This document shows positions 15,870 through 23,118 of a stretch of DNA of 25,477 nt, one piece after another. This stretch comes from DATESG01 sp964480275. GTDB lineage: Bacteria > Bacillota_I > Bacilli_A > RFN20 > CAG-826. The notes under the pieces were generated by a model. That model was not told the DNA's origin. It saw only the letters and a program-made list of their open reading frames with translations, and searched no databases. The translations under genes were made by a program, and so were the position numbers. The stretch covers positions 1 to 25,477 of the forward strand of contig CAYZOC010000009.1 in the NCBI GenBank assembly GCA_964480275.1, in the 5' to 3' direction. The stretch's first letter is position 1. The number at the start of each line of letters is the position of its first letter.

Positions 15870-18609
15870 AGTAGTCGATTTAAATGTTAGTTTTGGTAAA
15901 AACACTGTTTTAGATATTGCTTCATTGCGCTTTAACGATCGGGGATTTTATGCACTAATTGGTCCTAGTGGCTGTGGCAAGACAACCTTTATTAATGTCC
16001 TTAGTGGGGCTATTAGTAAGTATCGTGGGACCGTGACTATCAATCAGCAAAATCTAAAGAAGATGAACAACAAGCAAAAACTAGCCTATCGACAAAAGCA
16101 TGTTTCAGTTGCCTATCAGGATAGTGTCCTATTTGATGATTTGTCTGTGATTGATAATATCAATATTAAGTTAGATTTTTACCCACGCCTAAGCACTAAA
16201 AGAAGATTGTATCAAATAGAAACTCTACTTAGACGCCTAAAAATCCATCATCTTAAAGACAAACTTTGTAAGTATCTTTCCGGTGGAGAAAAGCAGCGCG
16301 TTGCCATCGCTAGAACGCTTGTTAGCGGAGCAGAAATTCTTGTATTTGATGAACCAACTTCCGCACTTGACATTGATAATTCAAGGATAGTTTTTTCGTT
16401 ACTCAGCGAGTATGCTTCAACCACACTCGTATTAGTAGTTACCCACAATAGAATTCTTATTGAGGACTATGCTCAATCGATTGTAACGCTCAACTATGGT
16501 CGCATACAAAGTATTAAGCACTTAGAAAAGAGGCTTGATCAGCAAAGTAATACAATTACATTAAACAAACAAATATCCGCCCAACCTAAGGGTAAGACCA
16601 TCTTTAATCTAGCTTATAAACTATTTAATAGTCGCAAGCGAAGAAATACACTTGCAACACTTACCTATACCTTTAGTTTGACGGCAATTTGTTCACTTTT
16701 AGTAATAACATCTAGTGTCAGCGAAGGGATTAAATCCAGTTTTGCACTAAATTATCAACAAGGTACAAGTTTAGTAGAATATGATAAGCGTGAGCCATAC
16801 CCATTCAAAGAGGCACTTACTTATAGTGAAGCGAAGATTTTGGCAAATAAATATGAAGCAAAAATCGGCTCTTTTTACTTGGGTAACATCAATTCATATT
16901 TTCCTGATATGACAAATGTGTATCTTGAAACAGAGAGAATAAAAATTTTGTTAGATAATTTTGATCTTAATAATTTTAATTTAATCACACTAATCGATGA
17001 AGTAAATATTTTTGAACTTTATGGGTATCGGAAAACAAAACTACATGATGACGAGATTATTTTAAGACTACCAAAGATAACGCAAAGATTAATTTATGAA
17101 CACTTAAACTTACGCAAGGGTACAAACTTATCACGTTTAGGAGACTATCTAGTAACAAATATCGTCAATGTTATTTTGAATGTGAATAACAGCACATGGG
17201 GTTATGAGGATGAGCAAATATTTCGCGTTGTTGCAGTCATCGATGGTGAAGCTCCAGGAATTATTCATAGTAATGCTAATTTTGCGACCACACTATTTGA
17301 AGAAAAATTCCAGCTACTAGCTAGTTATAAACACACTGTCGTCGATGAATTTCCTTGGACTCTCAAGAAGTTGCACTATCTCTATACACAGGCTAATGAG
17401 TATATTCTTGTTGACCAACTGACAAGTGATATTGTATTAGCTGCACGGATGAGTCAAGAAACAACAATGTTGCAAGATGATATCTTACTTGATTTTGATA
17501 GTAGAATCGTCTTGTATCGAAAGCCCAACACATATTTTCCGCTTGGAAAGATTACGACAAATTACAAAAACGAAGATTATTTTTATCTTGTCAACAACGG
17601 CCTTGTAACAATTAAGGATGCTTTAATGACAGGGTTCAGTGATAACTTTTTAATCTCCACGAGTGATATGCAAATTGAAGAAGTGATTAGTTATGATGAA
17701 AAGCGGTTGATTGGTGATCGGGCGACACTGTTGATGGGGGCAAATATAGTAAATGGACACTATAGTCTTTCACTTGCTGATGGTGTTACTTTTCAAACCC
17801 AAAAAAAGGTTGATAGTGGTCTTAAAGCTAGCAACCTAGATGAAATTGTCATTAGCAGTACTTTATTTAAAAAGTTATTTTCAGCAGTGTTTGATCGGGA
17901 GCAACAATATCAACTTTTTGTATCTGCACCTAAAAATATACATATAGAAAATGACTATATTATTAAAGACTATGTGTTAAAAAAGATTACTGTCGTGGGC
18001 GTAGTTAATGAAGATCGACATGTGATATATCACGAACCATACTGGACGATACTATTCTTTAAAGATATGATTAAAATTGATCCATTTGTTGTGATTCCTA
18101 CCGGAGTAATTTCTAACTCAGATAGGATAACTAGCATATTTAGTGGCAATCAAGATTTTAAGATATCACATCCTTATGCTACTTTTGCTAGTGCAATAGA
18201 AGATTCTATTTCGCAAATCACCGGGGTTATTTATATTGTTGCTATTTGTAGTCTCCTCATGGCATTTGTTGTGTTATTTCTTGTCCTCCACACGTTAATA
18301 GACGACTTCTATCGGCACTTTTCTTTATTGTATTTATTTGGGTATTCACATAAAACAATTATTAAACTCGGTTTATTTTCAACTAGTTTTATTACTTTGT
18401 TTGGGCTTGGTTCCGGTGTTTTATCGACAATCGTCGTGGAACTTATCGTGAGTAGAGTTATTTTCTCTAATGGGATGATGTTTACAAATCCGCACGCCTA
18501 CTTTACAACGCTCCTTATTTCGATCGTAGGTATGATACCGGCAATTTTACTCCTTATATATAAGGTTAAAAAAATAAAGATTATTACACTCAGTAAAATT
18601 AATTTGTAA
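15862..18609 (+). CDS. Fused ABC ATPase-permease with large external domain
   Basis: This single chain has an ATPase domain followed by an FtsX/MacB-type permease. The ATPase spans residues 1-220: Walker A GPSGCGKTT 34-42, Q86, LSGGE 139-143, Walker B ILVFDEP 159-165, H-loop H195. A transmembrane helix lies at about 264-284, then some 500 extracytoplasmic residues (about 285-785), then three helices at about 786-812, 835-860 and 880-902. At 915 residues it is much longer than MacB (about 650) because of the external domain. The ATG at 15862 (MIEVVDL) is preferred over a TTG nine bases upstream. It overlaps the permease gene by 8 bp. With the two preceding genes it would form an asymmetric transporter with two ATPases and two permeases. 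I do not recognise the substrate; export or extraction of a lipid, lipoprotein or peptide is the family expectation. Confidence 0.85.
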   Translation: MIEVVDLNVSFGKNTVLDIASLRFNDRGFYALIGPSGCGKTTFINVLSGAISKYRGTVTINQQNLKKMNNKQKLAYRQKHVSVAYQDSVLFDDLSVIDNINIKLDFYPRLSTKRRLYQIETLLRRLKIHHLKDKLCKYLSGGEKQRVAIARTLVSGAEILVFDEPTSALDIDNSRIVFSLLSEYASTTLVLVVTHNRILIEDYAQSIVTLNYGRIQSIKHLEKRLDQQSNTITLNKQISAQPKGKTIFNLAYKLFNSRKRRNTLATLTYTFSLTAICSLLVITSSVSEGIKSSFALNYQQGTSLVEYDKREPYPFKEALTYSEAKILANKYEAKIGSFYLGNINSYFPDMTNVYLETERIKILLDNFDLNNFNLITLIDEVNIFELYGYRKTKLHDDEIILRLPKITQRLIYEHLNLRKGTNLSRLGDYLVTNIVNVILNVNNSTWGYEDEQIFRVVAVIDGEAPGIIHSNANFATTLFEEKFQLLASYKHTVVDEFPWTLKKLHYLYTQANEYILVDQLTSDIVLAARMSQETTMLQDDILLDFDSRIVLYRKPNTYFPLGKITTNYKNEDYFYLVNNGLVTIKDALMTGFSDNFLISTSDMQIEEVISYDEKRLIGDRATLLMGANIVNGHYSLSLADGVTFQTQKKVDSGLKASNLDEIVISSTLFKKLFSAVFDREQQYQLFVSAPKNIHIENDYIIKDYVLKKITVVGVVNEDRHVIYHEPYWTILFFKDMIKIDPFVVIPTGVISNSDRITSIFSGNQDFKISHPYATFASAIEDSISQITGVIYIVAICSLLMAFVVLFLVLHTLIDDFYRHFSLLYLFGYSHKTIIKLGLFSTSFITLFGLGSGVLSTIVVELIVSRVIFSNGMMFTNPHAYFTTLLISIVGMIPAILLLIYKVKKIKIITLSKINL

Positions 18610-18645
18610 AATGAGAAGTTTTTATTAGGCATTTTGCTAATTTAG

Positions 18646-18654
18646 TGTTATATT
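18646..18654 (+). promoter_or_regulatory. Extended -10 promoter for the cold-shock gene
   Basis: TGTTATATT matches an extended -10 (TG, one base, TATATT). No clear -35 is seen. Transcription would start near 18661, at the first base of the first leader hairpin. Confidence 0.5.
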
Positions 18655-18660
18655 AAAAAC

Positions 18661-18691
18661 GTGGATTTTCCACAAATAACGATTTTTCGTT
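18661..18691 (+). promoter_or_regulatory. Two tandem leader hairpins before csp
   Basis: GTGGA/TCCAC (18661-18665 with 18669-18673) and AACGA/TCGTT (18678-18682 with 18687-18691) are two 5-bp stems with small T-rich loops, filling the predicted 5' leader up to the SD region. Structured leaders are known to control translation or stability of cold-shock mRNAs; here this role is inferred from position. Confidence 0.45.
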
Positions 18692-18703
18692 GAAAGAGAG
18701 AAG

Positions 18704-18904
18704 ATGATGAAGGGTACTATTAAAATGTTCAACAAGGAAAAAGGTTTCGGATTTATCCGTGCCGAAGATGGCAATGATGTCTTTTTCCACTACTCCTCAC
18801 TAGTTATGGATGGTTTCAAAACTGTCGAACAAGGTGAAGAAGTCTCATTTGAATTAGAGCAATCAGACCGTGGCCTACGTGCTGCGAATATTCAAAAGCT
18901 ATAA
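18704..18904 (+). CDS. csp: Cold-shock domain protein
   Basis: This is a 66-residue single cold-shock (S1-like OB fold) domain protein that binds single-stranded RNA or DNA and prevents inhibitory mRNA structure. The RNP1 motif KGFGFI is at 13-18 and the RNP2 motif VFFHY at 26-30, with the usual GxxVSFE and RGxxAANI ending. Position 8, an exposed nucleic-acid-stacking Trp in most CspA/CspB proteins (KWF), is Met here (KMF). The ATG at 18704 aligns with the family start; a second ATG at 18707 is equally served by the AGAGAG SD. It is monocistronic: own promoter with structured leader and own terminator. Confidence 0.95.
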   Translation: MMKGTIKMFNKEKGFGFIRAEDGNDVFFHYSSLVMDGFKTVEQGEEVSFELEQSDRGLRAANIQKL

Positions 18905-18926
18905 TTTTAGATTAGATTAGTAGATG

Positions 18927-18952
18927 AAAAGTTGGTTAACGCCAACTTTTTT
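18927..18952 (+). terminator. Rho-independent terminator after csp
   Basis: The stem AAAGTTGG/CCAACTTT with loop TTAACG (18936-18941) is followed by T to 18952. Confidence 0.9.
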
Positions 18953-18974
18953 ATTATTTAATAATAAATTGTAA

Positions 18975-18980
18975 TATAAT
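18975..18980 (+). promoter_or_regulatory. -10 element for ychF
   Basis: TATAAT at 18975-18980 would start transcription near 18987, leaving the SD CAGGAGGA (18993-19000) in a leader of about 19 nt. A TGTTATATT at 18980-18988 overlaps it but would place the start inside the SD. No good -35 is visible. Confidence 0.45.
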
Positions 18981-19005
18981 GTTATATTGTTTCAGGAGGA
19001 TTTAT

Positions 19006-20115
19006 ATGGGTTTAAAAGTTGGAATCGTTGGTCTACCAAATGTTGGCAAATCAACACTATTTAATGCAATTACAGCGGCGCAAGTTGAGGCGGCAAACTA
19101 TCCATTTGCCACGATCAATCCTAACACGGGGATGGTGGCAGTTCCTGATAAACGCTTAACATATCTTTCACAAGCTTTTAATCCTTTAAAAACAATTGCT
19201 GCGACTGTTGAATTTGTTGATATTGCCGGCCTTGTCAAAGGTGCTTCCAAAGGCGAAGGATTGGGAAATAAGTTTCTCTCACACATCCGTGAATGTGATG
19301 CGATTGTCGAGGTAGTTCGCGCCTTTGAATCTAGTGAAATTATTCATGTTGAGAATAGTGTCGATGCAAAACGCGATATCGAAATAATTAATTTTGAACT
19401 AATAATGGCGGATATCGAAACTTTAAATAAACGGCGAACTAAAGTTGAAACAAAAGCCCGGGTCAACAAAGACAAGGATGCAATGTTTGAACTTGAAATT
19501 ATTGATATTATTCTTGAAGCATTAAACAAAGAAATTCCTGCCCGTCGAATTAAAAAACTCAACAATATTCAATTGGAATTTGCAAGGAAGAACTACTTTC
19601 TTTTAACACTTAAACCACTAATTTATGTTGCTAATATTGCCGAAGATGATTATATGACTTTTGAAGACAATCCTCAATATCAAGCAATCAGTCAAATCGC
19701 CGAGCTTGAAAACACATCCGTGATTGCAGTTAGCTGTGCAATTGAGGGTGAACTTTCCTCACTGAGTGAAGTTGAAAAAAATGAATATCTTACCTCGCTT
19801 GGTGCAAGTGAGTCGGGACTTGATAAAGTTATTAAGGCTGCATACAAATTGTTAGGGCTTCAAACATTCTTTACTGTTGGAAAAGATGAGGTCAAGGCCT
19901 GGACATTTATTAAGGGCATGACTGCACCTCAATGTGCAGGAGTAATACACACCGACTTTACTCGCGGGTTTATTAAGGCCGAAGTATATCATTATGTTGA
20001 CTTTGTTGAACTTAAAAGTGAACAAGCGATAAAAGATGCCGGTAAGTTAAGAATTGAAGGAAAAGAATATGTTGTCAAAGACGGCGATATCATGTTCTTT
20101 AGATTTAATGTATAA
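19006..20115 (+). CDS. ychF: Redox-regulated ATPase YchF (Obg-family, OLA1-like)
   Basis: YchF is a conserved P-loop NTPase that prefers ATP to GTP and associates with ribosomes; it is linked to stress and translation control. G1 (P-loop) is GLPNVGKS at 9-16, followed by NYPFATI and the G3 region DIAGLVKGASKGEGLGNKFLSHIRE. The C-terminal TGS domain includes LQTFFTVGKDEVKAW and the ending EYVVKDGDIMFFRFNV. The ATG at 19006 has an excellent CAGGAGGA SD (18993-19000) and gives 369 residues, the family norm; an earlier in-frame ATG at 18979 lies inside the -10 element. No terminator separates it from argS, but argS has its own promoter. Confidence 0.97.
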   Translation: MGLKVGIVGLPNVGKSTLFNAITAAQVEAANYPFATINPNTGMVAVPDKRLTYLSQAFNPLKTIAATVEFVDIAGLVKGASKGEGLGNKFLSHIRECDAIVEVVRAFESSEIIHVENSVDAKRDIEIINFELIMADIETLNKRRTKVETKARVNKDKDAMFELEIIDIILEALNKEIPARRIKKLNNIQLEFARKNYFLLTLKPLIYVANIAEDDYMTFEDNPQYQAISQIAELENTSVIAVSCAIEGELSSLSEVEKNEYLTSLGASESGLDKVIKAAYKLLGLQTFFTVGKDEVKAWTFIKGMTAPQCAGVIHTDFTRGFIKAEVYHYVDFVELKSEQAIKDAGKLRIEGKEYVVKDGDIMFFRFNV

Positions 20116-20130
20116 AATTTATCGTCGCCA

Positions 20131-20158
20131 TTGTTTTATACTAAAATATTAGTATAAT
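20131..20158 (+). promoter_or_regulatory. argS promoter with embedded palindrome
   Basis: The -35 is TTGTTT (20131-20136) and the -10 is TATAAT (20153-20158), with a 16-bp spacer. The spacer contains an 8-bp inverted repeat, TATACTAA (20137-20144) and TTAGTATA (20149-20156), separated by AATA; its right arm overlaps the -10. This position suits a repressor operator. The start site would be near 20165, so the leader is far too short for a T-box. Confidence 0.65.
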
Positions 20159-20177
20159 ATCTACGAAAAGAGGGATT

Positions 20178-21809
20178 ATGAACGTTTCAAATTACTTACA
20201 AACAAAAATAGTTAAAGCACTTGCCAAATTAGGCATTGATTTTGACATAAATAATATTGTCATCGAACGCAGTAAAGACCAAGTTCATGGCGACTATGCC
20301 TCTAATATAGCGATGCAATTAACACGAATGCTTAAGAAAAACCCTCGCGCTATTGCTCAAGATTTAATTGACAATCTTGAGATGGATAACATTGAGAAAG
20401 TAGAAATTGCTGGGCCCGGATTTATTAATTTTTTTATGGCAACAAACTACCTAACGCTAGTGATGGCTGATGTTTTACGCCAACAAGATAATTATGGTCG
20501 GAGTGTAAAAGGCGAGCGTGAAAATATTAACGTTGAGTTTGTTAGTGCTAATCCAACCGGAGAAATTCATTTAGGTCATGCCCGCATTGCCGCGATTGGC
20601 GATGTTATTTGCCGCTTATATGAAGCGCGGGGCTTTAATGTGACTCGTGAATACTACGTCAATGATGCAGGTGTGCAAATTGCAAATCTTGCTCGTTCAA
20701 TCTATGTGAGATACTTGGGCTTATATGGGATTGAAAGCGCACTTCCTACCGATGGTTATCATAGCCCAAAGATCATTGAAGTAGCAAAAGTTATCCAACA
20801 AGAAGTTGGTGACCGTTTTGTTAATAGAGAGGAAGAAGCCCTTCCCTACATGCAAAAGCGTGGAGTTGAAATTGAACTCGAAGGAATAAACAATGATTTA
20901 AAACTTTTTAAAGTTAAATTTGATATTTTCTCTAGCGAAGTTGAAATTAGAAAAGACCAAAAAGTCGAAAAGTTTGTCGCAAGTTTAGGAGAAAAAGTCT
21001 ATCAAGATGAAGGCGCGACATTTTTGAAAACAAGTGATTATGGTGACGATAAGGATCGGGTAATTGTTAAGGCAAATGGTGACTTTACCTATTTCGCACC
21101 TGATATTGTTTATCACCTCGATAAATTAAGTCGTGGTTATGATAAGTTGATTGATGTCTTAGGAGCTGATCATCATGGCTATATTGCGCGGATGAAAGCT
21201 GCATTAATGATGTTTGGTTATAGTGCAGATACTTTGCATGTTGAGCTTATTCAAATGGTTAGACTAGTGCAAAATGGCGAGGAAGTAAAAATGAGTAAAC
21301 GGACAGGTAATGCCATTACCCTTCGCGAACTTGTTGAAGATGTTGGCGTTGATGCTGTTCGTTATTTCTTTGTCGCTCGCGCCGCCAGTGGACATCTTGA
21401 TTTTGATATTGATTTAGCCAAAGAAGCATCAACTGCTAATCCACTATATTACGCTCAATATGCTCATGCTCGGCTGGCGACTGTTTTAGAAAGTGCACAA
21501 AGTAAAGGCTTTGATGTTGATGATAAAGGATTAAATCTCGGTCGCGGAGAAGAAAAAGAACTACTAAAGCATATCATTGATTTTGTTCCTGTAATTGAAG
21601 ATGCAGCGCTCACACGCTCACCATACAAGGTGACAAATTATATCCAAAAGCTAGCAAGTCTTATTCATACATTTTATACAGAGTGCCGGATTATTGATGG
21701 TGAGAACCCACAAATTACCGCTTCTAGACTCGGGCTTGCAAAGGTTAGTATGTTGACAATGCGCTCTGCTTTAGATTTAATTGGTGTCAGTGCACCAGAA
21801 AAAATGTAA
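20178..21809 (+). CDS. argS: Arginyl-tRNA synthetase
   Basis: This is a class I aminoacyl-tRNA synthetase that charges tRNA-Arg. The HIGH signature is HLGH (131-134), following FVSANPTGEI, and the KMSK loop is KMSKRTGN (from 371). The N-terminal Arg-N domain (about 1-90) contacts the tRNA D-loop. The C-terminal DALR anticodon-binding domain includes NPLYYAQYAHARL and ends LIGVSAPEKM as usual. At 543 residues it is of ordinary length. An AGAGGG SD (20169-20174) precedes the ATG. It is transcribed from its own promoter with the palindrome described separately. Confidence 0.98.
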   Translation: MNVSNYLQTKIVKALAKLGIDFDINNIVIERSKDQVHGDYASNIAMQLTRMLKKNPRAIAQDLIDNLEMDNIEKVEIAGPGFINFFMATNYLTLVMADVLRQQDNYGRSVKGERENINVEFVSANPTGEIHLGHARIAAIGDVICRLYEARGFNVTREYYVNDAGVQIANLARSIYVRYLGLYGIESALPTDGYHSPKIIEVAKVIQQEVGDRFVNREEEALPYMQKRGVEIELEGINNDLKLFKVKFDIFSSEVEIRKDQKVEKFVASLGEKVYQDEGATFLKTSDYGDDKDRVIVKANGDFTYFAPDIVYHLDKLSRGYDKLIDVLGADHHGYIARMKAALMMFGYSADTLHVELIQMVRLVQNGEEVKMSKRTGNAITLRELVEDVGVDAVRYFFVARAASGHLDFDIDLAKEASTANPLYYAQYAHARLATVLESAQSKGFDVDDKGLNLGRGEEKELLKHIIDFVPVIEDAALTRSPYKVTNYIQKLASLIHTFYTECRIIDGENPQITASRLGLAKVSMLTMRSALDLIGVSAPEKM

Positions 21810-21830
21810 AATATATTAATTTTTACTTGA

Positions 21831-21860
21831 TTTACACAGCCTAAATCGTTTTAATATAAT
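21831..21860 (+). promoter_or_regulatory. rpoE promoter
   Basis: TTTACA (21831-21836) and TATAAT (21855-21860) are separated by 18 bp, between argS and rpoE. TTGATT at 21827 is an alternative but too distant -35. Confidence 0.6.
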
Positions 21861-21877
21861 CAAACAAAGAAAGTAGT

Positions 21878-21896
21878 ACTTATTTTATAAATAAGT
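21878..21896 (+). promoter_or_regulatory. Leader hairpin abutting the rpoE SD
   Basis: The perfect 8-bp inverted repeat ACTTATTT/AAATAAGT with a 3-base loop lies in the rpoE leader. Its last two bases begin the SD GTGAGGA (21895-21901). It is A+T-rich and could melt easily, or could be a protein site; a regulatory role is inferred only from position. Confidence 0.4.
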
Positions 21897-21907
21897 GAGG
21901 ATAAACT

Positions 21908-22288
21908 ATGACGCAAAAAGCAACTCTTGAAATCGCCTATGAAGTATTAAAAGAACAACACCCGATTCCATTTTATGAACTATGGGAAAAGGTTTGTAGC
22001 ACACAGACTTTTTCAAAAGAACAATGCTTTAATTTACTATCAAGATTTTATACTAATCTAAGCCTTGATGGCCGCTTTGTTAATATCGGTGATAACGTTT
22101 GGGAACTACGCATTCACTTAAAATCAACTGAATTAAAATTAGAACTCAATGAAGTTTATAGCGACATTGATGAAAATGATGAAGACATTGAAGAAAAGAC
22201 ATTATTACTTCAAGCCGGTGAAGTAACAGAAGAAGAGACAGGCATCAAATTCGATAATGAAGACGAAGAAGAAACTGAACAAGACTAA
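21908..22288 (+). CDS. rpoE: DNA-directed RNA polymerase delta subunit
   Basis: The delta subunit is found in low-GC Gram-positive bacteria. It increases RNA polymerase recycling and tunes sensitivity to initiating NTPs. The N-terminal HARE-HTH fold covers about residues 1-75 (AYEVLKEQHPIPFYELWEKV, then LDGRFVNIGDNVWELR). The C-terminal tail from about residue 78 is strongly acidic and disordered, ending NEDEEETEQD. At 126 residues it is shorter than the Bacillus protein (about 173) because the acidic tail is shorter. The stop codon lies in the loop of its terminator. The gene is usually followed by pyrG in Bacilli; here a CysQ-type gene follows. Confidence 0.93.
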   Translation: MTQKATLEIAYEVLKEQHPIPFYELWEKVCSTQTFSKEQCFNLLSRFYTNLSLDGRFVNIGDNVWELRIHLKSTELKLELNEVYSDIDENDEDIEEKTLLLQAGEVTEEETGIKFDNEDEEETEQD

Positions 22289-22300
22289 GTTCAGTTTTTT
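22273..22300 (+). terminator. Rho-independent terminator overlapping the end of rpoE
   Basis: The 8-bp stem AACTGAAC/GTTCAGTT (22273-22280 with 22289-22296) carries the rpoE TAA in its loop and is followed by T to 22300. Confidence 0.9.
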
Positions 22301-22320
22301 CTCTTTTATAGACGAGAGAA
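22299..22320 (+). promoter_or_regulatory. Second hairpin between rpoE terminator and cysQ SD
   Basis: TTCTCT (22299-22304) can pair with AGAGAA (22315-22320) across a 10-base loop, immediately after the terminator and one base before the TAGAGG SD (22321-22326). The upstream CTCT could also pair with that SD. No convincing promoter is seen in this 44-bp gap, so cysQ may rely on read-through. Weak evidence. Confidence 0.25.
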
Positions 22321-22332
22321 TAGAGGTTTTTT

Positions 22333-23109
22333 ATGTATGAATTAGAGCTCCAAAGAGCACTTGAGGTCATTGAAATCGTGCGCCCAATTATCCTAGAAAT
22401 TTATAATAGCGATTTCGCAGTTGAAATTAAAGAAGACAAGTCACCAGTTACTAAGGCCGACCAGCTAGTTGATCAAAAAGTAAGAACTTATTTAGGGTCA
22501 CTATATCCTGACCATGCTTTTTTAACCGAAGAAAGTGAAGATGATCCACGACGTTTTGATTGTGACTACGTTTGGATTGTCGATCCAATTGATGGGACGA
22601 AAGATTTTGTTGGTAGAGATGGGGAATTTACTGTTAATATTGCCCTTGCTTATAAACATGAGATTGTTGTTGGTGTGATTCACTCACCAGTTAAAAATGT
22701 CAGCTATTACGCAATAAAAGGCGCAGGCGCATATAAACTAGAAGATGGAATTCACAAGCAAATCAAAGTAAATGATAAACTTAAAGCACTCACTGTCGTG
22801 ACTAGTCGTTATCACTTACGACCACTTGAAGTTGAGACAATGGAAAAACATGCTGATAAAATTAAAACCAGAACAACAGTAGGTGCAAGTCTAAAAGCCT
22901 GTCTTATTGCTGAAGGTAAGGCTGAACTATCATATCGATTTAGCGCAGGTACAAAAGAGTGGGATATCGCGCCTGCGCAAATTATTGTCGAAGAAGCAGG
23001 CGGATTATTTGTCAAACCTGACGGAACTCGCTATAGTTACAATAGAAAAGACGTCGTAAATCAACAAGGATATGTTATTGCAAATCGCAAGGAAAACATA
23101 CTTTTATAG
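22333..23109 (+). CDS. cysQ: CysQ-like 3'(2'),5'-bisphosphate nucleotidase (inositol monophosphatase family)
   Basis: This Mg-dependent, Li-sensitive phosphatase of the FIG superfamily probably converts 3'-phosphoadenosine 5'-phosphate to AMP. Family metal motifs are present: EDKSPVTKAD (34-43), EE at 66-67, DPIDGTKDF (84-92) and EWDIAPAQ (W210, D211). The stretch GASLKACLIAEGKAEL and the wording of the DPIDGTKDFV-x-R-x-GEFTVNIAL region resemble CysQ more than SuhB. Length is 258. A TAGAGG SD (22321-22326) precedes the ATG. pAp also arises from acyl-carrier-protein activation and inhibits exoribonucleases, so a need does not require sulfate assimilation. It is followed after 9 bp by the 5'-nucleotidase lipoprotein gene, whose SD overlaps this stop. 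General inositol monophosphatase activity cannot be excluded. Confidence 0.85.
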   Translation: MYELELQRALEVIEIVRPIILEIYNSDFAVEIKEDKSPVTKADQLVDQKVRTYLGSLYPDHAFLTEESEDDPRRFDCDYVWIVDPIDGTKDFVGRDGEFTVNIALAYKHEIVVGVIHSPVKNVSYYAIKGAGAYKLEDGIHKQIKVNDKLKALTVVTSRYHLRPLEVETMEKHADKIKTRTTVGASLKACLIAEGKAELSYRFSAGTKEWDIAPAQIIVEEAGGLFVKPDGTRYSYNRKDVVNQQGYVIANRKENILL

Positions 23110-23118
23110 GAGATAAAA

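Noticed and set aside
18980..18988. TGTTATATT as the ychF promoter
   Set aside because: Transcription would begin inside the SD; the TATAAT at 18975 is better placed.
20116..20177. T-box riboswitch upstream of argS
   Set aside because: The predicted leader is only about 13 nt and no T-box sequence or terminator is present.
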